From Sphaerosporella brunnea (Eukaryota > Ascomycota > Pezizomycetes > Pezizales > Pyronemataceae): a stretch of 64,000 nt of DNA. Below the pieces are notes generated by a model that saw only the letters and a program-made list of their open reading frames with translations, was not told the origin of the DNA and ran no database searches. The position numbers were made by a program, and so were the translations under genes. Below, piece by piece: positions 44,121 through 54,451 of the stretch; the first letter of the stretch is position 1; every line of letters starts with the position of its first letter. The stretch lies in contig VXIS01000173.1 in the NCBI GenBank assembly GCA_008704415.1, forward strand, positions 34,539 to 98,538. The letters are read 5' to 3'.

Positions 44121-44138
44121 CGTCCAAACGCACCCCTT

Positions 44139-44189
44139 GTACTTCGACGCCGGTGAAATTGAAATTGCCTTATTACCGGGATAATACGG
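44139..44189. mobile_element. Solo right end of the CCGTATTA element
   Basis: GCCTTATTACCGGGATAATACGG followed by TA, preceded by TACTTCGACGCCGGTGAAATTG as in the 345-bp copy's right end. The left arm is missing. Confidence 0.55.
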
Positions 44190-44191
44190 TA

Positions 44192-44542
44192 GCTCGGCGG
44201 CGTAGTCGGGGAAAGCGCAGCGGTGAAGACTGGGGAACTCAAGCAGGGTGGCCTATGGTGTCACGGTTAGCCTATGAGAATCCGACAGCGCTGGGGAGGG
44301 GGAGTAGTGATGGACATGAGCCGGCTCGAGCTGAGCCGAGGGGTAGGCTCACGCCGATTCGACTCATCACGACTTGGGCTCGGTGAGCTGAGCCGAGCCT
44401 GCAAAGCTCGAGCTTCCGATGCCGGAGGCGGTATGGAAGAAGGCGGTCGGACGAGGTCACATCCTGCGCGCTTCTATACAAAAGACCTCGTGTGCAGCGT
44501 TGTCAGTCTATATCTGGCAAGTCAGACCCGGAGTCAAACCCT
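44192..44542. other. Spacer, no gene seen
   Basis: Contains GCTCGAGCTGAGCCGAGG-type imperfect repeats at 44325-44410 (GAGCTGAGCCGAG twice) but no domain. Confidence 0.35.
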
Positions 44543-44949
44543 TCAATGGCTGCTTCCTGGTCGGCGTCCATTCCTTCGGCCTGAAAGACCTCTGCCTGCG
44601 CCTCGACAGACCTCGTGCTGTTCATCTCCATGGCATCCTCTTGCTGGTCGAGGTCCGTAGTGATCCCAATCGTTCACACTCCTCCGGTTAAGCCAGCTTT
44701 CAAGCAGCAAAACGGCGCTGTTGGCTTCCTCCGGCAAGCGGTTACGCTTCTTGGTAATAATACCTCCCGCCCTACTACCGTGACGAGTAGCAAAAAGGGA
44801 AAGCGAGGGTTTGGACAGCCTACTGGGATAATGACTGCTCACTGGGAACAATGGAGGCGGGAATGGTAAGATAATCGCGTGCCATTCTTGAAACGATGGG
44901 ATAGTCATGTTCATTCGCTTTCCACCACTCAAGTGGAGTTTGAAAACTA
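44543..44949 (-). pseudogene. hAT transposase C-terminal dimerisation domain relic
   Basis: Minus strand: PLEWWKANEHDYPIVSRMAR, DYLTIPASIVPSEQSLSQ and a stop, then after a frameshift GGIITKKRNRLPEEANSAVL and LLESWL. This is the conserved hAT C-terminal block (WW...YP.L..MARDYL..PAS..PSER.FS...ITKKRN). The rest of the transposase is absent: a MITE sits exactly at its upstream edge. Broken and partial. Confidence 0.75.
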
Positions 44950-45294
44950 CCCGTATTGTCCCGACAATAACGCAATTGCACAGACGCCGAAGTGTACTGA
45001 CACGTACCGTTCAGCGGGGGTGAAGCTGGATGGGAAGTGTTTCGACGCGAGCTGGAGTGCGAAGACGCAACATGAAAAGTCAAAAAGACGTCAATGCGAC
45101 GAAGACGCTGGAGGCAAGGTGGAGACGGTCTCCATCTCCCCGCTCTGTTTGAGGATTTATTGACCACCGCCGGTCGAGCGCTGTCCAAGCACGTCGCTTC
45201 CGACCGCCTCTCACACAGCTTCACTGCCCGCTGAACGGTACGTGTAAGTATACTTCGGCGCCGGCGAAATTGCCTTATTGCCGGGGTAATACGG
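44950..45294. mobile_element. CCGTATTA element, 345-bp long-armed variant
   Basis: Arms of about 85 bp: CCCGTATTGTCCCGACAATA ... ACGTACCGTTCAGCGGG against the inverse ending GCCGGGGTAATACGG, with TA at 44948-44949 and 45295-45296. It shares outer ends with the 115-bp copies but has a different interior, so it is a distinct subfamily. It separates the hAT relic from the DDE transposase. Confidence 0.72.
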
Positions 45295-45296
45295 TA

Positions 45297-45936
45297 GACC
45301 CGCGCTCTGGACTCCTTGTCTCCAAAGGCGGCGCCTTCCCTATATGCCTGGATAATACACTGAGTCCGTCGCCAGTACTTGAAAATGAGCGATGGCTTCA
45401 CAGACTCCAAAGCTTCAGGGACTGCTTCCATAAGACCTGATGGCTGTTAGCTTTTGTTGCATCCCCTTACTGAGGAAGGGTTAAATACCGGGCAGAGTGT
45501 AGTTGCAGTACCTCCGGGCATAGTGCTTGCATGCGCGCCAGTAATATTCGATCCAGTTAAATTCGAAGTGGAACTTAGGATAGGACATTACTAGGTGTCC
45601 CGCATCCTCGACAATCTCTCCAATCCGGCTGCGCTGACCGTTGAAGTCATGCTGCGCCGAGAGATTCACCGCCGCCGCGATACACTGCCGCCGAGCGATA
45701 TTCCCGAAGTTCACGATTGCGTGGGCCAGCTTTTGTGAGGTAATGCCTTCCTCACTCTCCGCCATGTGCGCACGTAGGAAAAGGATGGTCCCTTCATCCA
45801 ACAACTTGTCGAGATGCTTCGGGTGCCTCCCCTGCTGACTGCAAAGGAAAGTTCGCGTGCGGACCCAAATGGCCTCTTGTGACATGATTCGGTCCTGCAC
45901 CCACCTTCCCTTCAGGTCCCCAGTAGCTACCATCAA
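45297..45936 (-). pseudogene. DDE-superfamily transposase C-terminal half
   Basis: Minus strand: LSAQHDFNGQRSRIGEIVED, AGHLVMSYPKFHFEFNWIEY and YWRACKHYARRYCNYTLP, then a 52-bp intron (45488-45437, GTATTT...CATCAG) whose removal gives YTLPG|LMEAVPEALESVKP and FKYWRRTQCIIQAYREGAAF. The KFH.E.N.IE.YW motif carries the last acidic residue of the DDE triad in fungal Tc1-like transposases. The frame runs into the MITE at 45296, so the normal C-terminus is cut. The upstream half is not clearly readable beyond about 45985, where another frame gives RRLFRKPRKDLAFDGSYWGP. Confidence 0.65.
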
Positions 45937-46254
45937 ATGCTAGATCCTTCCGGGGTTTCCTGAACAACCTCCGCTTCATCCCCATGAGTTGATAGCCTCA
46001 ATCTGCAGCAGCCACTTGCGGTCTGCACTTTGATTTTCCGCTGGTCGAAGGGTCTTTGGTCTTAAGATCCGCTTGAGATCTGCGCAGGCTGGAAGAACAA
46101 TTAGCTTGAGCGAGCGCCGAGCGCTGGCGACATACCTTCTTTCAAAATCATGGTCATCTGTCGTCGGCCAGCAGCACCGCGGTAGCCGTTGCCGGCCACC
46201 GCCTCTGCTTGCCTTCCTTTGTTGCCTCCTTCACTTCCTTCCAGAGGACTCTCT

Positions 46255-47680
46255 GTTCAGTCTTCCATCTCCGACAGAACTTGACAAAAGTGATCCCAGG
46301 TTTGAACGCAACTCGAGCTGCACCACCAGCACCTGTCGTTCGGCCGTCGTCCAGTCCGATGGAGGCATGGACCGGTAGGGGCTTTGCCTACTCGCATCTG
46401 CAGAAGGGCCTTTCTGGTTTTCTTCGCGATGGGGTCTGCATTCTTCCTTTGCCTGTTGTAGCCCTTTGGCTTGCAGTGTGCAACAAGCCAGGCCTCTGTG
46501 CCTTGGCCTCGGTGACCCCGCGATCGACGTCGGCTAGGGAGGTAGTCGTGATGAGGGCGTCGTCCATACGTTGACCGTCCCTTGCGGTTTGGTCTGCGAG
46601 TCCGTTCCCGGCACGTTGGCATGCTCTGGCACCCAGTGGTACCCCGTTACCCACCCTGGGCCCGCAGGTTGTTCTCAGATCGCACTATCGGGGCACGGTC
46701 GATTGTTTGGAGCCTGCGTCATATGCCTCCTTATTGCCACCTATGTAGCCGGATGCGCACACCCCTTGTCCGCCTTGCCGGTCATGGTCACAGCGGCGTA
46801 GCCGCATCGTCCGTCGTTTAGCCATGAGCCATCCGTATATATGGCAACCCCGTCGTTCGTTGGCGTTTGATACTTTGCCCTTCAGTATTTCAATGAACCA
46901 GCCAAGCAAAGCTTTCTTTTCTCGCGTCTCCCATTCCCCCTTTGCTTTCTTCTCCGCCTCTTCTGGTTCGATGCGATGCCTGGTCCCAGTTCTCGTTGCG
47001 GCTTAACTTTGAAATCTTCGCAGAGCCAGAGATCTGCCTAAGGAGGGGGATGAACGCACGGCTGAAAGCTTTTCAGTCCTCACAAAACCCCACCAGATCG
47101 TTCATTCCCTTGCGGACGGCCCTCTTGCACCACCAGACCGTATTTCCAACAAACGCCGTTCCCTGAGCCCCAGAGGATGAAGCAGTGCCCATCTGTTTCA
47201 ACAAGCACACGATGCAGGCTCGTTTCCCTCGCAGGTCCTTCGCATGCTCCGCGATGGAGTGCGCCACAGTCGTCGTATCGCACTACCGGAATGAGCCCAG
47301 CAAGCAGATTGTCTCACTGGCTTCCAGGGCGTCTTGCGGTTCCAACCGGATAGCACCAGAAAAGAAAAACCGGCAGAGGCGCGTAGGGGATGAGCGCACG
47401 ATATGCTAGTGCACCGAGACGCCGCAGTATGCCGCAGTGGGGTGGGTAGCTGATAGACACCAGTAGACGCGCGGTAGGGGCCGCAGACACCGGTTCGGAT
47501 GACTGCACCCATCTCATCGACGATCGCTGTAGGTGGTACCGTTCCGGTAGTCGGTGGGTGGATGCCGCAGAGTCTTCCGTCGTCGGAATCGTCAACTATC
47601 GTGATGGCTCTGATCAACATTTCCTCAGAGGGATACGGCGGGATCCAGGTTCTTGAGGATGGTGCTGCCGGCAACTGGTG
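46255..47680 (-). pseudogene. Tad-like LINE relic: RT tail, RNase H, zinc knuckle
   Basis: Minus strand, 5' to 3': a region at about 47560-47430 shared with the dispersed repeat of 6.4 and 50.0 kb; LAYRALIPYAPLPVFLF; AIYTDGSWLNDGRCGYAAVT (RNase H start, about 46845-46785); TEAWLVAHCKPKGYNRQRKN; KAPTGPCLHRTGRRPNDRCW and WC...QTWDHFCQVLSEMED (about 46330-46257). Several frameshifts and stops break it. It is most similar in sequence to the relic at 22195-22795. Confidence 0.68.
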
Positions 47681-49649
47681 GGTTTGGGTCTACCTGCTCA
47701 GTTGGCTCCTGCTGTGATCTGTAGACTCTCGGTGGTGGTAACTTCAGGTTGTGGTGGATGTGGCGATGGTAGCTGTTGTCAGCTCGGCAAAGGGAGATCT
47801 ACACACCCACGCCACCCCAATTGGTGGCCTTCGCCGCCCCCGTCCTGTTTTTTAACACATAGAGGAACATTAGGCCGGCGGCGTACGGAACGGGGATGTA
47901 CGAAGGCAGTGGTGTTAGTGCGAAACAAAGAGCGAAGGTTCGAGAGTAGGTTGCCCGCCGTTTCAAGTTCACGTTCTTTGCCGAGTGTACAAAGATTTCC
48001 GGAACATCCGCCCATTGCGCCCATTCCAGTTTCCAAGCCACAAATAGATGCTCGATACTTTTACATGGAGCGTTTGGATTTCGTTCAGTGCCAGTATCAG
48101 TATATGCTCGGTGCTCGGTTTCCGGGGTCGAACATCCAATACCGAACACTGTTGGGTCCTGACCTCGCGAGGTCATTATGAGTTTGTAGGGGTAGAAGCG
48201 CACAGTGTCGGTCTTTGACAGTACCATACTGAGTCGACCAACAGGGTTCGGTATTTGGCCTCAGTGGTTGGTTGAAACGGCCGTTTGGTTCCAAACTGAG
48301 GCTATCCAAATGCACCATGTGGAGTGGATATGGCAGTTGAGGCGCAGTTTCCAGTAATTTACCTATGTAGCCAAATTTTGCAAATGGCGATAGAACGAAT
48401 TTTGAGGTGTTCAGAATTTGACAGCATGTACGCACTGCGGCGGAAGAAATGAAGGCTACTGCAGTGGAACTATCAATCTGCCTGCACCTCCTCCTCCCCG
48501 CTTTCCAGCGCCCTGCGCCGCCAACCCGGACCCCGCCATGTTGCAGCCTTCAAACTGGACCCTCTTCCTTCAGACCCAATCCTCATAGTTCTCAGCTGTT
48601 TCTCCCTCCTTTCCTCTGTTTGTCATTGCTTTCGACCGCCTTTTGGCACACTTTTGATGATCGCCGTCTAGAGTACTGTGTTGTGTTCAACAAAGAAACT
48701 ACCAGCGAAACCTCAAATTTGCTGCAACGTCGGAGCAGCTCAAACTCGTCACATCTCAATCAACAATTCAAAAAAGCCTGTAGTTAAATACTGGGATAGA
48801 AGCGGGAACGAGGGTCTGGGTAGATGCTGTGATGGTTGCATCCACTGTTGGCATTATCGCTCTCAGAATTCAAGTCATCTCATCATCATGAACGGGAAGC
48901 TCTGAGAGCACACAGCAGGCTACGTAGAAGATGAGAACTGAAAACTAATTACGCTGTGAACAACATAAAGCGTTGCTAAAAAAAAAACTATCATTCCAAT
49001 AAACTAATCAACTGAATATGCAAATACAAAGCACACGCAAGATGCCCAGTGAAGCAGTTATGCATTGTGTTGCAACCTTCCCGGGATTCAAAGTGCATGG
49101 TGAAACTACGGTCTCAGATGACACAATCTGCACTCATTACCATCTGCCGAGGTATGTTTCTGCCTAGTCGTGCAGCGTGGACATGTCCACACTACCCACA
49201 ATCCGCACACTGAACAGGCCAGCGTGATTCCAGTCCAACTCGCGGTCTTTGTGTTGCATCGCGGGCAAAGTTCCTTCATCCTGAAGCTGTGGTGGGAAAA
49301 AAGAGTGGTTGCGGTTAATGGAAGGTAGCAGGAGTTGCGAGTGTTGGACGAGGTTGTGGATGGTGTTTCTGCTCAGGCCGGTATGATGTAGCCTCTTCAC
49401 GACTTTGAAGCTGCTTTCTGATTTGAACACTGAGTTGATAGAATGTGTTAGCTACAAAGTAGACAGATTAAATGAATTTTTGTTTTTTTACATCTTGGAT
49501 ATCTCAGACGTTTCGCAAGAGCAGCTTGCCAGAACACTTCAAGTAGAATTATCGCTCAAATTGACTCCAGGCCCTCTGTTCCTGCTTCTACCCGAGTATT
49601 TAACTCAATTACATGGATTCCATATCGCGATTGCAGTGCGCGCCAATGT
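47681..49649. other. Long spacer, no gene supported
   Basis: Several 100-140 codon frames overlap without domains. An 88-codon minus-strand frame (49164-49430) containing VKRLHHTGLSRNTIHNLVQH looks protein-like but is unrecognised. Confidence 0.35.
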
Positions 49650-50105
49650 GAGGTTTTCAAACCATTCTACCGACGCAGTGGTGGGCATTGGGGCTATGGG
49701 GATGTCAGAGATGGAGTCCGATTCGGTCGCAGAAACGGACTCCAGGCTTTCCTGCACGGGCGCATATGCGTTGGCATGCCCACCGGCGATCCACCGGTCG
49801 GCCTGAGGTTGATCATGGCCATCGGGACAGATGCACTTGCCGATGATCAAATACCTCGCTGCACCCGCACAACCGTAATCTCACCACCCCCAGACTCCCC
49901 CAATACCTCCGGGTCTGGCCTAGACAGATTCCCGAATAGGTTGCTAGGCCGCCGAAGGTGGTGTGCAGCCATCCGAACAGGCGCCTGCGGCTTTCGACCC
50001 TGCGCCGGGCCTCTGCAAGGTGTCTACTGGTTACCCACTCCCGCTAGGCATCTCGGCGCCCTGTCGTCCTGTATCCCCTGCAGTGTCGATAGTGCTAGAT
50101 AGGAC
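49650..50105. repeat. Dispersed repeat, copy 2 (pair with 6095-6560)
   Basis: See the 6.1-kb copy. Here the block TGTCGATAGTGCTAGATAGGACTA at the end reappears inverted at about 51130-51160, so 50.08-51.16 kb is bounded by a short inverted pair. Confidence 0.55.
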
Positions 50106-50142
50106 TACACGGCGCTACTAGCAGTATTACTAGGAACAACTG

Positions 50143-50823
50143 CTATTTTTGGGTGCCGAGTGATATCAAAAGCATGCGCCCGGCCTTCCTACGCCCGGGA
50201 AGCCTGCAACACCCACCCGTTTGAAAGGAACAAAAAAATATCAAAAAATAAATAAATGATTTGCCGTTAAATGATTTGCCGTTAAAAGCACGCTGGACAG
50301 AAATATAGCTGGCAGTATTTACAAGACCACCTTGTTGTTTGTGCCATGCCTTTCTCCCCTGCTTTTCGCCTATCAAATCTACACCGCACACACTGTCATC
50401 GAGCCTTCTCAGCGTTTCCTCCAACGTTCCTCGCCTCTCCTGTCGCCTTCCAGGCTCTCGCCTCATCGCTCTCTTAGCATCCGCAGTTATAATATTTTTG
50501 ATTGCTTGCGGTCCGGATCCAAAGGCCCGCTTGATCTGCTTCCAGGCCTGGGTACTCTTTTCCTTATCCTGCACAGCCTCGAAAATGACAAAACTACAAG
50601 TGCAACTACCAAATACCCTCAACCTTAGCGTGGCTATGTTTTCTTGGGCAACAATGATTGGCTGCCCACAATTGCATATTCCCACTCTTCTACTAACCGC
50701 CGTCTTATTCTCTGCCGCAGGTGGACCTTCTGCCTTGCGCTTTCGCGGCCGCAAGACTGGTGGCATAGTAGCGGTGGGTGGCGACACCAAAAATGGGCGA
50801 TTCAGTGACGTGTGTGCATCCAA
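50143..50823 (-). CDS. Hypothetical basic protein
   Basis: A 226-codon open frame, with a second possible start at about 50766 (MPPVLRPRKRKAEGPPAAEN). RPRKRKAE resembles a nuclear localisation signal. The middle has FEAVQDKEKSTQAWKQIKRA and TADAKRAMRREPGRRQERRG, strongly charged and helical, then LEETLRRLDDSVCGVDLIGE. The last 40 codons (NGKSFNGKSFIYFLIFFCSF) look non-coding, with a 16-bp tandem duplication AAATGATTTGCCGTTA at 50262-50287, so a 3' intron or earlier stop is likely. No family was recognised. It lies inside a region bounded by a short inverted pair and may belong to a repeat. Confidence 0.4.
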   Translation of the reverse strand: MDAHTSLNRPFLVSPPTATMPPVLRPRKRKAEGPPAAENKTAVSRRVGICNCGQPIIVAQENIATLRLRVFGSCTCSFVIFEAVQDKEKSTQAWKQIKRAFGSGPQAIKNIITADAKRAMRREPGRRQERRGTLEETLRRLDDSVCGVDLIGEKQGRKAWHKQQGGLVNTASYISVQRAFNGKSFNGKSFIYFLIFFCSFQTGGCCRLPGRRKAGRMLLISLGTQK

Positions 50824-51159
50824 CTGTGGAAAGGTTCGAGAGCATCAAAACTGCACCCATTAGAGGTCATGGACTGTGAGAATTTCGGCCAGCAGCCTGA
50901 GGCAGCGGGCTCTTACTGGTCGGTGACGCAGCAGAACACGAGCGCCGCGGGATATTACGGCGGGTAGCCGGTCGGGGGTGGGAGACGTGGTGAATGGTTG
51001 AACGGGGGTGGGATGGGGGCGGTGGCAACTTGAGCGGGCGTCGCTCACCTACGGTCACTCGCCGATGAGGTTGAACGAGCCAATAACATGCACGCACTAA
51101 TCTCGGTAGCTCTCCTTCTAGCCTGTGTAGTCCTATCTAGCACTATCGACACTGCAGGG

Positions 51160-51320
51160 GATAATTGAAGTACGACGTTCCCTCCTACCTCCCCCAGAGT
51201 GAGATCTAGGCATGCGCCACAATTGAACCACGACGTTCCCCCCTACCTCCCTCAGAGTGCCATCCAGGCGTGACGACGTTCCCCCCTACCTCCCCCAGAG
51301 TGAGATCTACGCGTATCAGG
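51160..51320. repeat. Short tandem repeat CGACGTTCCCCCCTACCTCC
   Basis: Three units of about 55-70 bp containing ACGACGTTCCC(C/T)CCTACCTCC and CAGAGTGAGATCTA(G/C)GC. Non-coding. Confidence 0.6.
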
Positions 51321-52003
51321 GCAATCTTGCCCGCTAGCCCCAAGTGAGCCCTACGCGCACAATCATAAATTGAAGCACCACCTTCCCCGCTTGCTCCCTT
51401 CCTCCTTTACACTCACTACTCACCTCGCCTACCTCCCCATCTCGAAACCTTCAGAAACCAAAAATCACACGCCCAATGTAAGCGCCCCTGCATTGCACCC
51501 ATACAGTCCAATTTATTTTCAGGCTTCACTGATCTTCGCATCGCGCGTGATTCGTGGCTAACATGACCAGATGGGAAATACTACGTACGCATACCTCGCT
51601 GGGAAGCTTGGTTTGGGCTCCACCAAACTTGAAAAGCTGTCCGTTGAGCTGGAGGACCACTTCCAGGCCAACGAGGTGTGGTTGTCCGACAGGGGCAACC
51701 ACACTAAGTGGAGCAAAGCGCTGGCGGAGCGCTTGATAGCCAGCAAGATGCTGATCGACGACGAGTGGTTCAAGAAAGTCCTCGAACTTGGGTACGTTCC
51801 GTGTCATCTTGTTTGACATATCATCGCTGATGCAACAGCGGGTCATCACGGCCACGAAAAAGCTCGTGGCGGACAAGAAGTTGGAGTCCGCGGACAAGGA
51901 GTTGGTGGCCGCCAACACCCTCGTCGATGCCGCTGACCAGGTCATGGCTGTGGCTGAGCTCCGTACCGAGGGTGCTACCCTCGAGGCCGCAGCCGGCCAG
52001 ACT

Positions 52004-52953
52004 CGGAACGGTGATGGGTTGGAACGCTGATGGGTCGGAACGGTGATGGGTCGGAACGCTGATGGGTCGGAACGGTAATGGGTCAAAACGCTGATGGGTC
52101 AGAACGGTAATGGGTCGGAACGCTGATGGGTTGGAACGGTGATGGGTCAAAACGCTGATGGGTCGGAACGGTAATGGGTTGAAACGCTGATGGGTCGGAA
52201 CGGTGATGGGTCAAAACGCTGATGGGTTGGAACGGTAATGGGTTGAAACGCTGATGGATCGGAACGGTGATGAGTTGGGGTCGGGAACGGGAACGAATTC
52301 GGAGGCGGCGGCGAGGCGGAGTCGGGTCGAAGACGGATACGAAAGCGAGTCGAGGACTCACACCAGAGCCGAATATTGCACTGAGGTTGAAGGCAAGCAG
52401 GGAAGGAAAGGAAACCAGCAAAGCAGACCGGAAGGCCCATTAAATACCCCAGATCCTGGCGCCCCACAACCTGATTTTCCAATCAGCGCCTAACAACCTC
52501 TGTCCTCTGAGGAAAAAAGTTTTCTGAGGGGTTTTAGGCCTAGCAATTCTCCCAATGGCCCTCAGAACGCGCAATGCCAACACTGCTCGACCCCATCAGC
52601 GTTTCGACCCATTACCGTTCCGACCCATCAGCGTTTTGACCCATTACCGTTCCGACCCATCAGCGTTTTGACCCATTACCGTTCTGACCCATCAGCGTTT
52701 CAACCCATTACCGTTCAGACCCATCAGCGTTTCAACCCATTACCGTTCCGACCCATCAGCGTTTCAACCCATTACCGTTCCGACCCATCAGCGTTTCAAC
52801 CCATTACCGTTCCGACCCATCAGCGTTTCAACCCATTACCGTTCCGACCCATCAGCGTTCCGACCCATCACCGTTCTGACCCATCAGCGTTCCGACCCAT
52901 CACCGTTTCGACCCATCACCGTTCCGACCCATCAGCATTCCGACCCATCACCG
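52004..52953. mobile_element. Foldback-like element with 16-bp minisatellite arms, copy 1
   Basis: The left arm (52004-52274) is about 17 copies of GGGTCGGAACG(G/C)T(A/G)AT. The right arm (52588-52953) is about 23 copies of its reverse complement. Alternation of the GGTAAT and GCTGAT forms makes a 32-bp higher-order unit. The 313-bp core contains CTGAGGAAAAAAGTTTTCTG and a GATTTTCCAATCAG segment. No transposase is encoded. The flanks GCCGCAGCCGGCCAG and GCTGCAGACCAG are similar but are coding repeats of the host gene, so a target duplication is unproven. Confidence 0.7.
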
Positions 52954-53039
52954 ATGCTGCAGACCAGAAGCAGCAGCTGATTAAACACCGCACTGACGGT
53001 GCCCTCCGTGAGGAGGAGGCTGCCAATCTGCGTTACAAT

Positions 53040-53530
53040 CAGTGTTCCTAATAGCCAGCCCGCCCGTCGGGCGGTGTTTGGGCTGTTTGGGCTGCCAAGG
53101 AAGCCGGGCGGGCTGTTTGGGCTGAAGAAATTCTACGGGCTGGCGGGCGGGCTGCCACACAGGTAGTACAAGTAGAAAAATTCAATTTTTTGCAACGCAA
53201 CATGGCGGTTGTCCCGCGCCTACACTGCCTGAAAAAAAACACCCCCTTTCCTGAACGGGGTCCACCGGGTGCAATCACAGCGACGCAGGATTGGTAGGCA
53301 TATTGCCGTTGAGTGGGGCGTTGAAAGAATGATTGCCTGGTCAACGGACGCTGTTGGCGGCACCCCTCTAAGTACGCGGCTCACTACCTATCACTCGGTA
53401 GTTACACAGCCCACAGCCCGCCCGTCGCAATTTTAGACAGCCCGGCGTAACACGACAACCGCCAGGCTGTGGCTCTTTCGCAGCCCGCCCGACCAGCCGG
53501 GCTTTTTCCGGCTGGCTATTAGGAACACTG
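53040..53530. mobile_element. hAT-type MITE, 491 bp, inside the coiled-coil gene
   Basis: The terminal inverted repeat CAGTGTTCCTAATAGCCAGC is followed by CCGCCCG-rich subterminal repeats. It is flanked by a perfect 8-bp duplication GTTACAAT (53032-53039 and 53531-53538). Eight-base duplications and CAG/CTG ends fit the hAT superfamily. Subterminal GGGCTGTTTGGGCTG motifs recur, typical of transposase-binding regions. Confidence 0.85.
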
Positions 53531-54046
53531 GTTACAATGCGGCAAAGGCTGAGGAGGAAATGGTCGCCGTCAACGTAGAGATGGCAAAGAAGGTGGGCGC
53601 ACTCAAAATAGAGGCGGCCGAGATCGTGGCCGCAGCCGCCAAGGACGAGGCCGAAGCCGCCGCCTTGAAATTGGCGAGGGAGAAGCTCCTTTCCGATCAG
53701 GAAGTCGCGTGTGTTTGTCCACACAATGCTCGTGCGAGGATCGTTGGGATCAACAAAATTCGCACAGTGTATTAGGGCATTTGGATGGAGGTGGCATTAG
53801 GGTTGTATAGAGACTTCACAGATATGATCTTTAGTGATATTTGGAGAAATGATCGCATTCGGAGGTTTTATAACTTGGTAGCATAGAAAATACAAAAGCA
53901 ACGAAGTGCATTTACATATTTTACAAAAATTCAAAAAGCAATTCATCACAATTCCACTCCTTCGCCCACATTGTACCTGCTGTTACCAAGCTTCGCCATT
54001 GGGGTGACCATGAAAATGGATTAGATGACAGCACCGAGCCTCCACT

Positions 54047-54451
54047 TTAGGCTTGGAGGAGTTTCAAATCAAGCTTCAGGTCTTGAACTCCGGCTACTTT
54101 CTCATCGTACTTGTTCAAAAGCCTTTTATTGTCCGCATCATGCTGGTTGCATCTGGTCTCCACCCTCTGTACCTGGTTTTGTAGGACTTGCATGAGCCCC
54201 GACGTTTCGGATATCGCACTGAGATCTCTAGCCGGATCTCTGTTCAGTGCCGAGCTTATCTGTCCTATCACCTGGTCGCGTTGCAAGACTTGGGCTTTGA
54301 TCTCTTCACAAGGGGCATAAAATAGCTCCACGGTTCTCCGGGTCTGTTTGGTGGGTGTTTCAGGCTTCAAGTCAAAGTCCTCCTCGTCATCCTGACTCCT
54401 CTCATCACTGCTGGAGTTGTTGTTCTGCCGAACATTATTCACTGTGGTCAT
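54047..54451 (-). CDS. Small acidic/coiled-coil hypothetical protein
   Basis: A single exon of about 134 residues from ATG 54451 (MTTVNNVRQNNNSSSDERSQ). The N-terminus is Asn/Ser/Asp-rich and acidic (DDEEDFDLKPETPTKQTRRT). The C-terminal two thirds is a heptad-patterned helix: EEIKAQVLQRDQVIGQISSA, SGLMQVLQNQVQRVETRCNQ, HDADNKRLLNKYDEKVAGVQ and DLKLDLKLLQA. It resembles C-terminal coiled coils of fungal DNA-binding or adaptor proteins but no domain is identified. It lies downstream of, and convergent with, the broken coiled-coil gene. No intron is needed. Confidence 0.5.
   Translation of the reverse strand: MTTVNNVRQNNNSSSDERSQDDEEDFDLKPETPTKQTRRTVELFYAPCEEIKAQVLQRDQVIGQISSALNRDPARDLSAISETSGLMQVLQNQVQRVETRCNQHDADNKRLLNKYDEKVAGVQDLKLDLKLLQA

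Larger units (their letters stand above)
42557..44134. mobile_element. GGTGCGTTTGGACG element, large copy with nested insertions
   Basis: GGTGCGTTTGGACG at 42557-42570 and its inverse at 44121-44134 bound 1.58 kb. The left end carries GTGGTTCAGAGAAACCATGA and the right end resembles the left end of the 41250 element. Inside are a TA-flanked MITE (42890-43302) and a LINE 3' end (43311-43400). No intact transposase frame is present. Confidence 0.55.
51571..53775 (+). pseudogene. Coiled-coil protein gene interrupted by two mobile elements
   Basis: Exon 1 (from 51571) reads MGNTTYAYLAGKLGLGSTKL ... WLSDRGNHTKWSKALAERL ... EWFKKVLELG. After a likely short intron near 51792-51838, the coiled part continues: VITATKKLVADKKLESADKE, LVAANTLVDAADQVM and LRTEGATLEAAAGQ. 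A foldback-like element then intervenes (52004-52953). The frame resumes DAADQKQQLIKHRTDGALRE, EEAANLRYN, and is cut by a hAT-type MITE (53040-53530). Removing the MITE and one copy of its 8-bp duplication joins NLRYN to AAKAEEEMVAVNVEMAKKVG in frame, continuing to LAREKLLSDQ. Repeated DAADQ and RT(E/D)GA motifs suggest an internal 20-30 residue helical repeat. The family is unknown. As it stands the frame is broken unless one or both insertions are spliced out. Confidence 0.6.

Noticed and set aside
44543..45936. One transposase gene spanning the whole interval
   Set aside because: The part before the MITE is a hAT dimerisation domain and the part after it is a DDE/Tc1-like catalytic end; these are different superfamilies.
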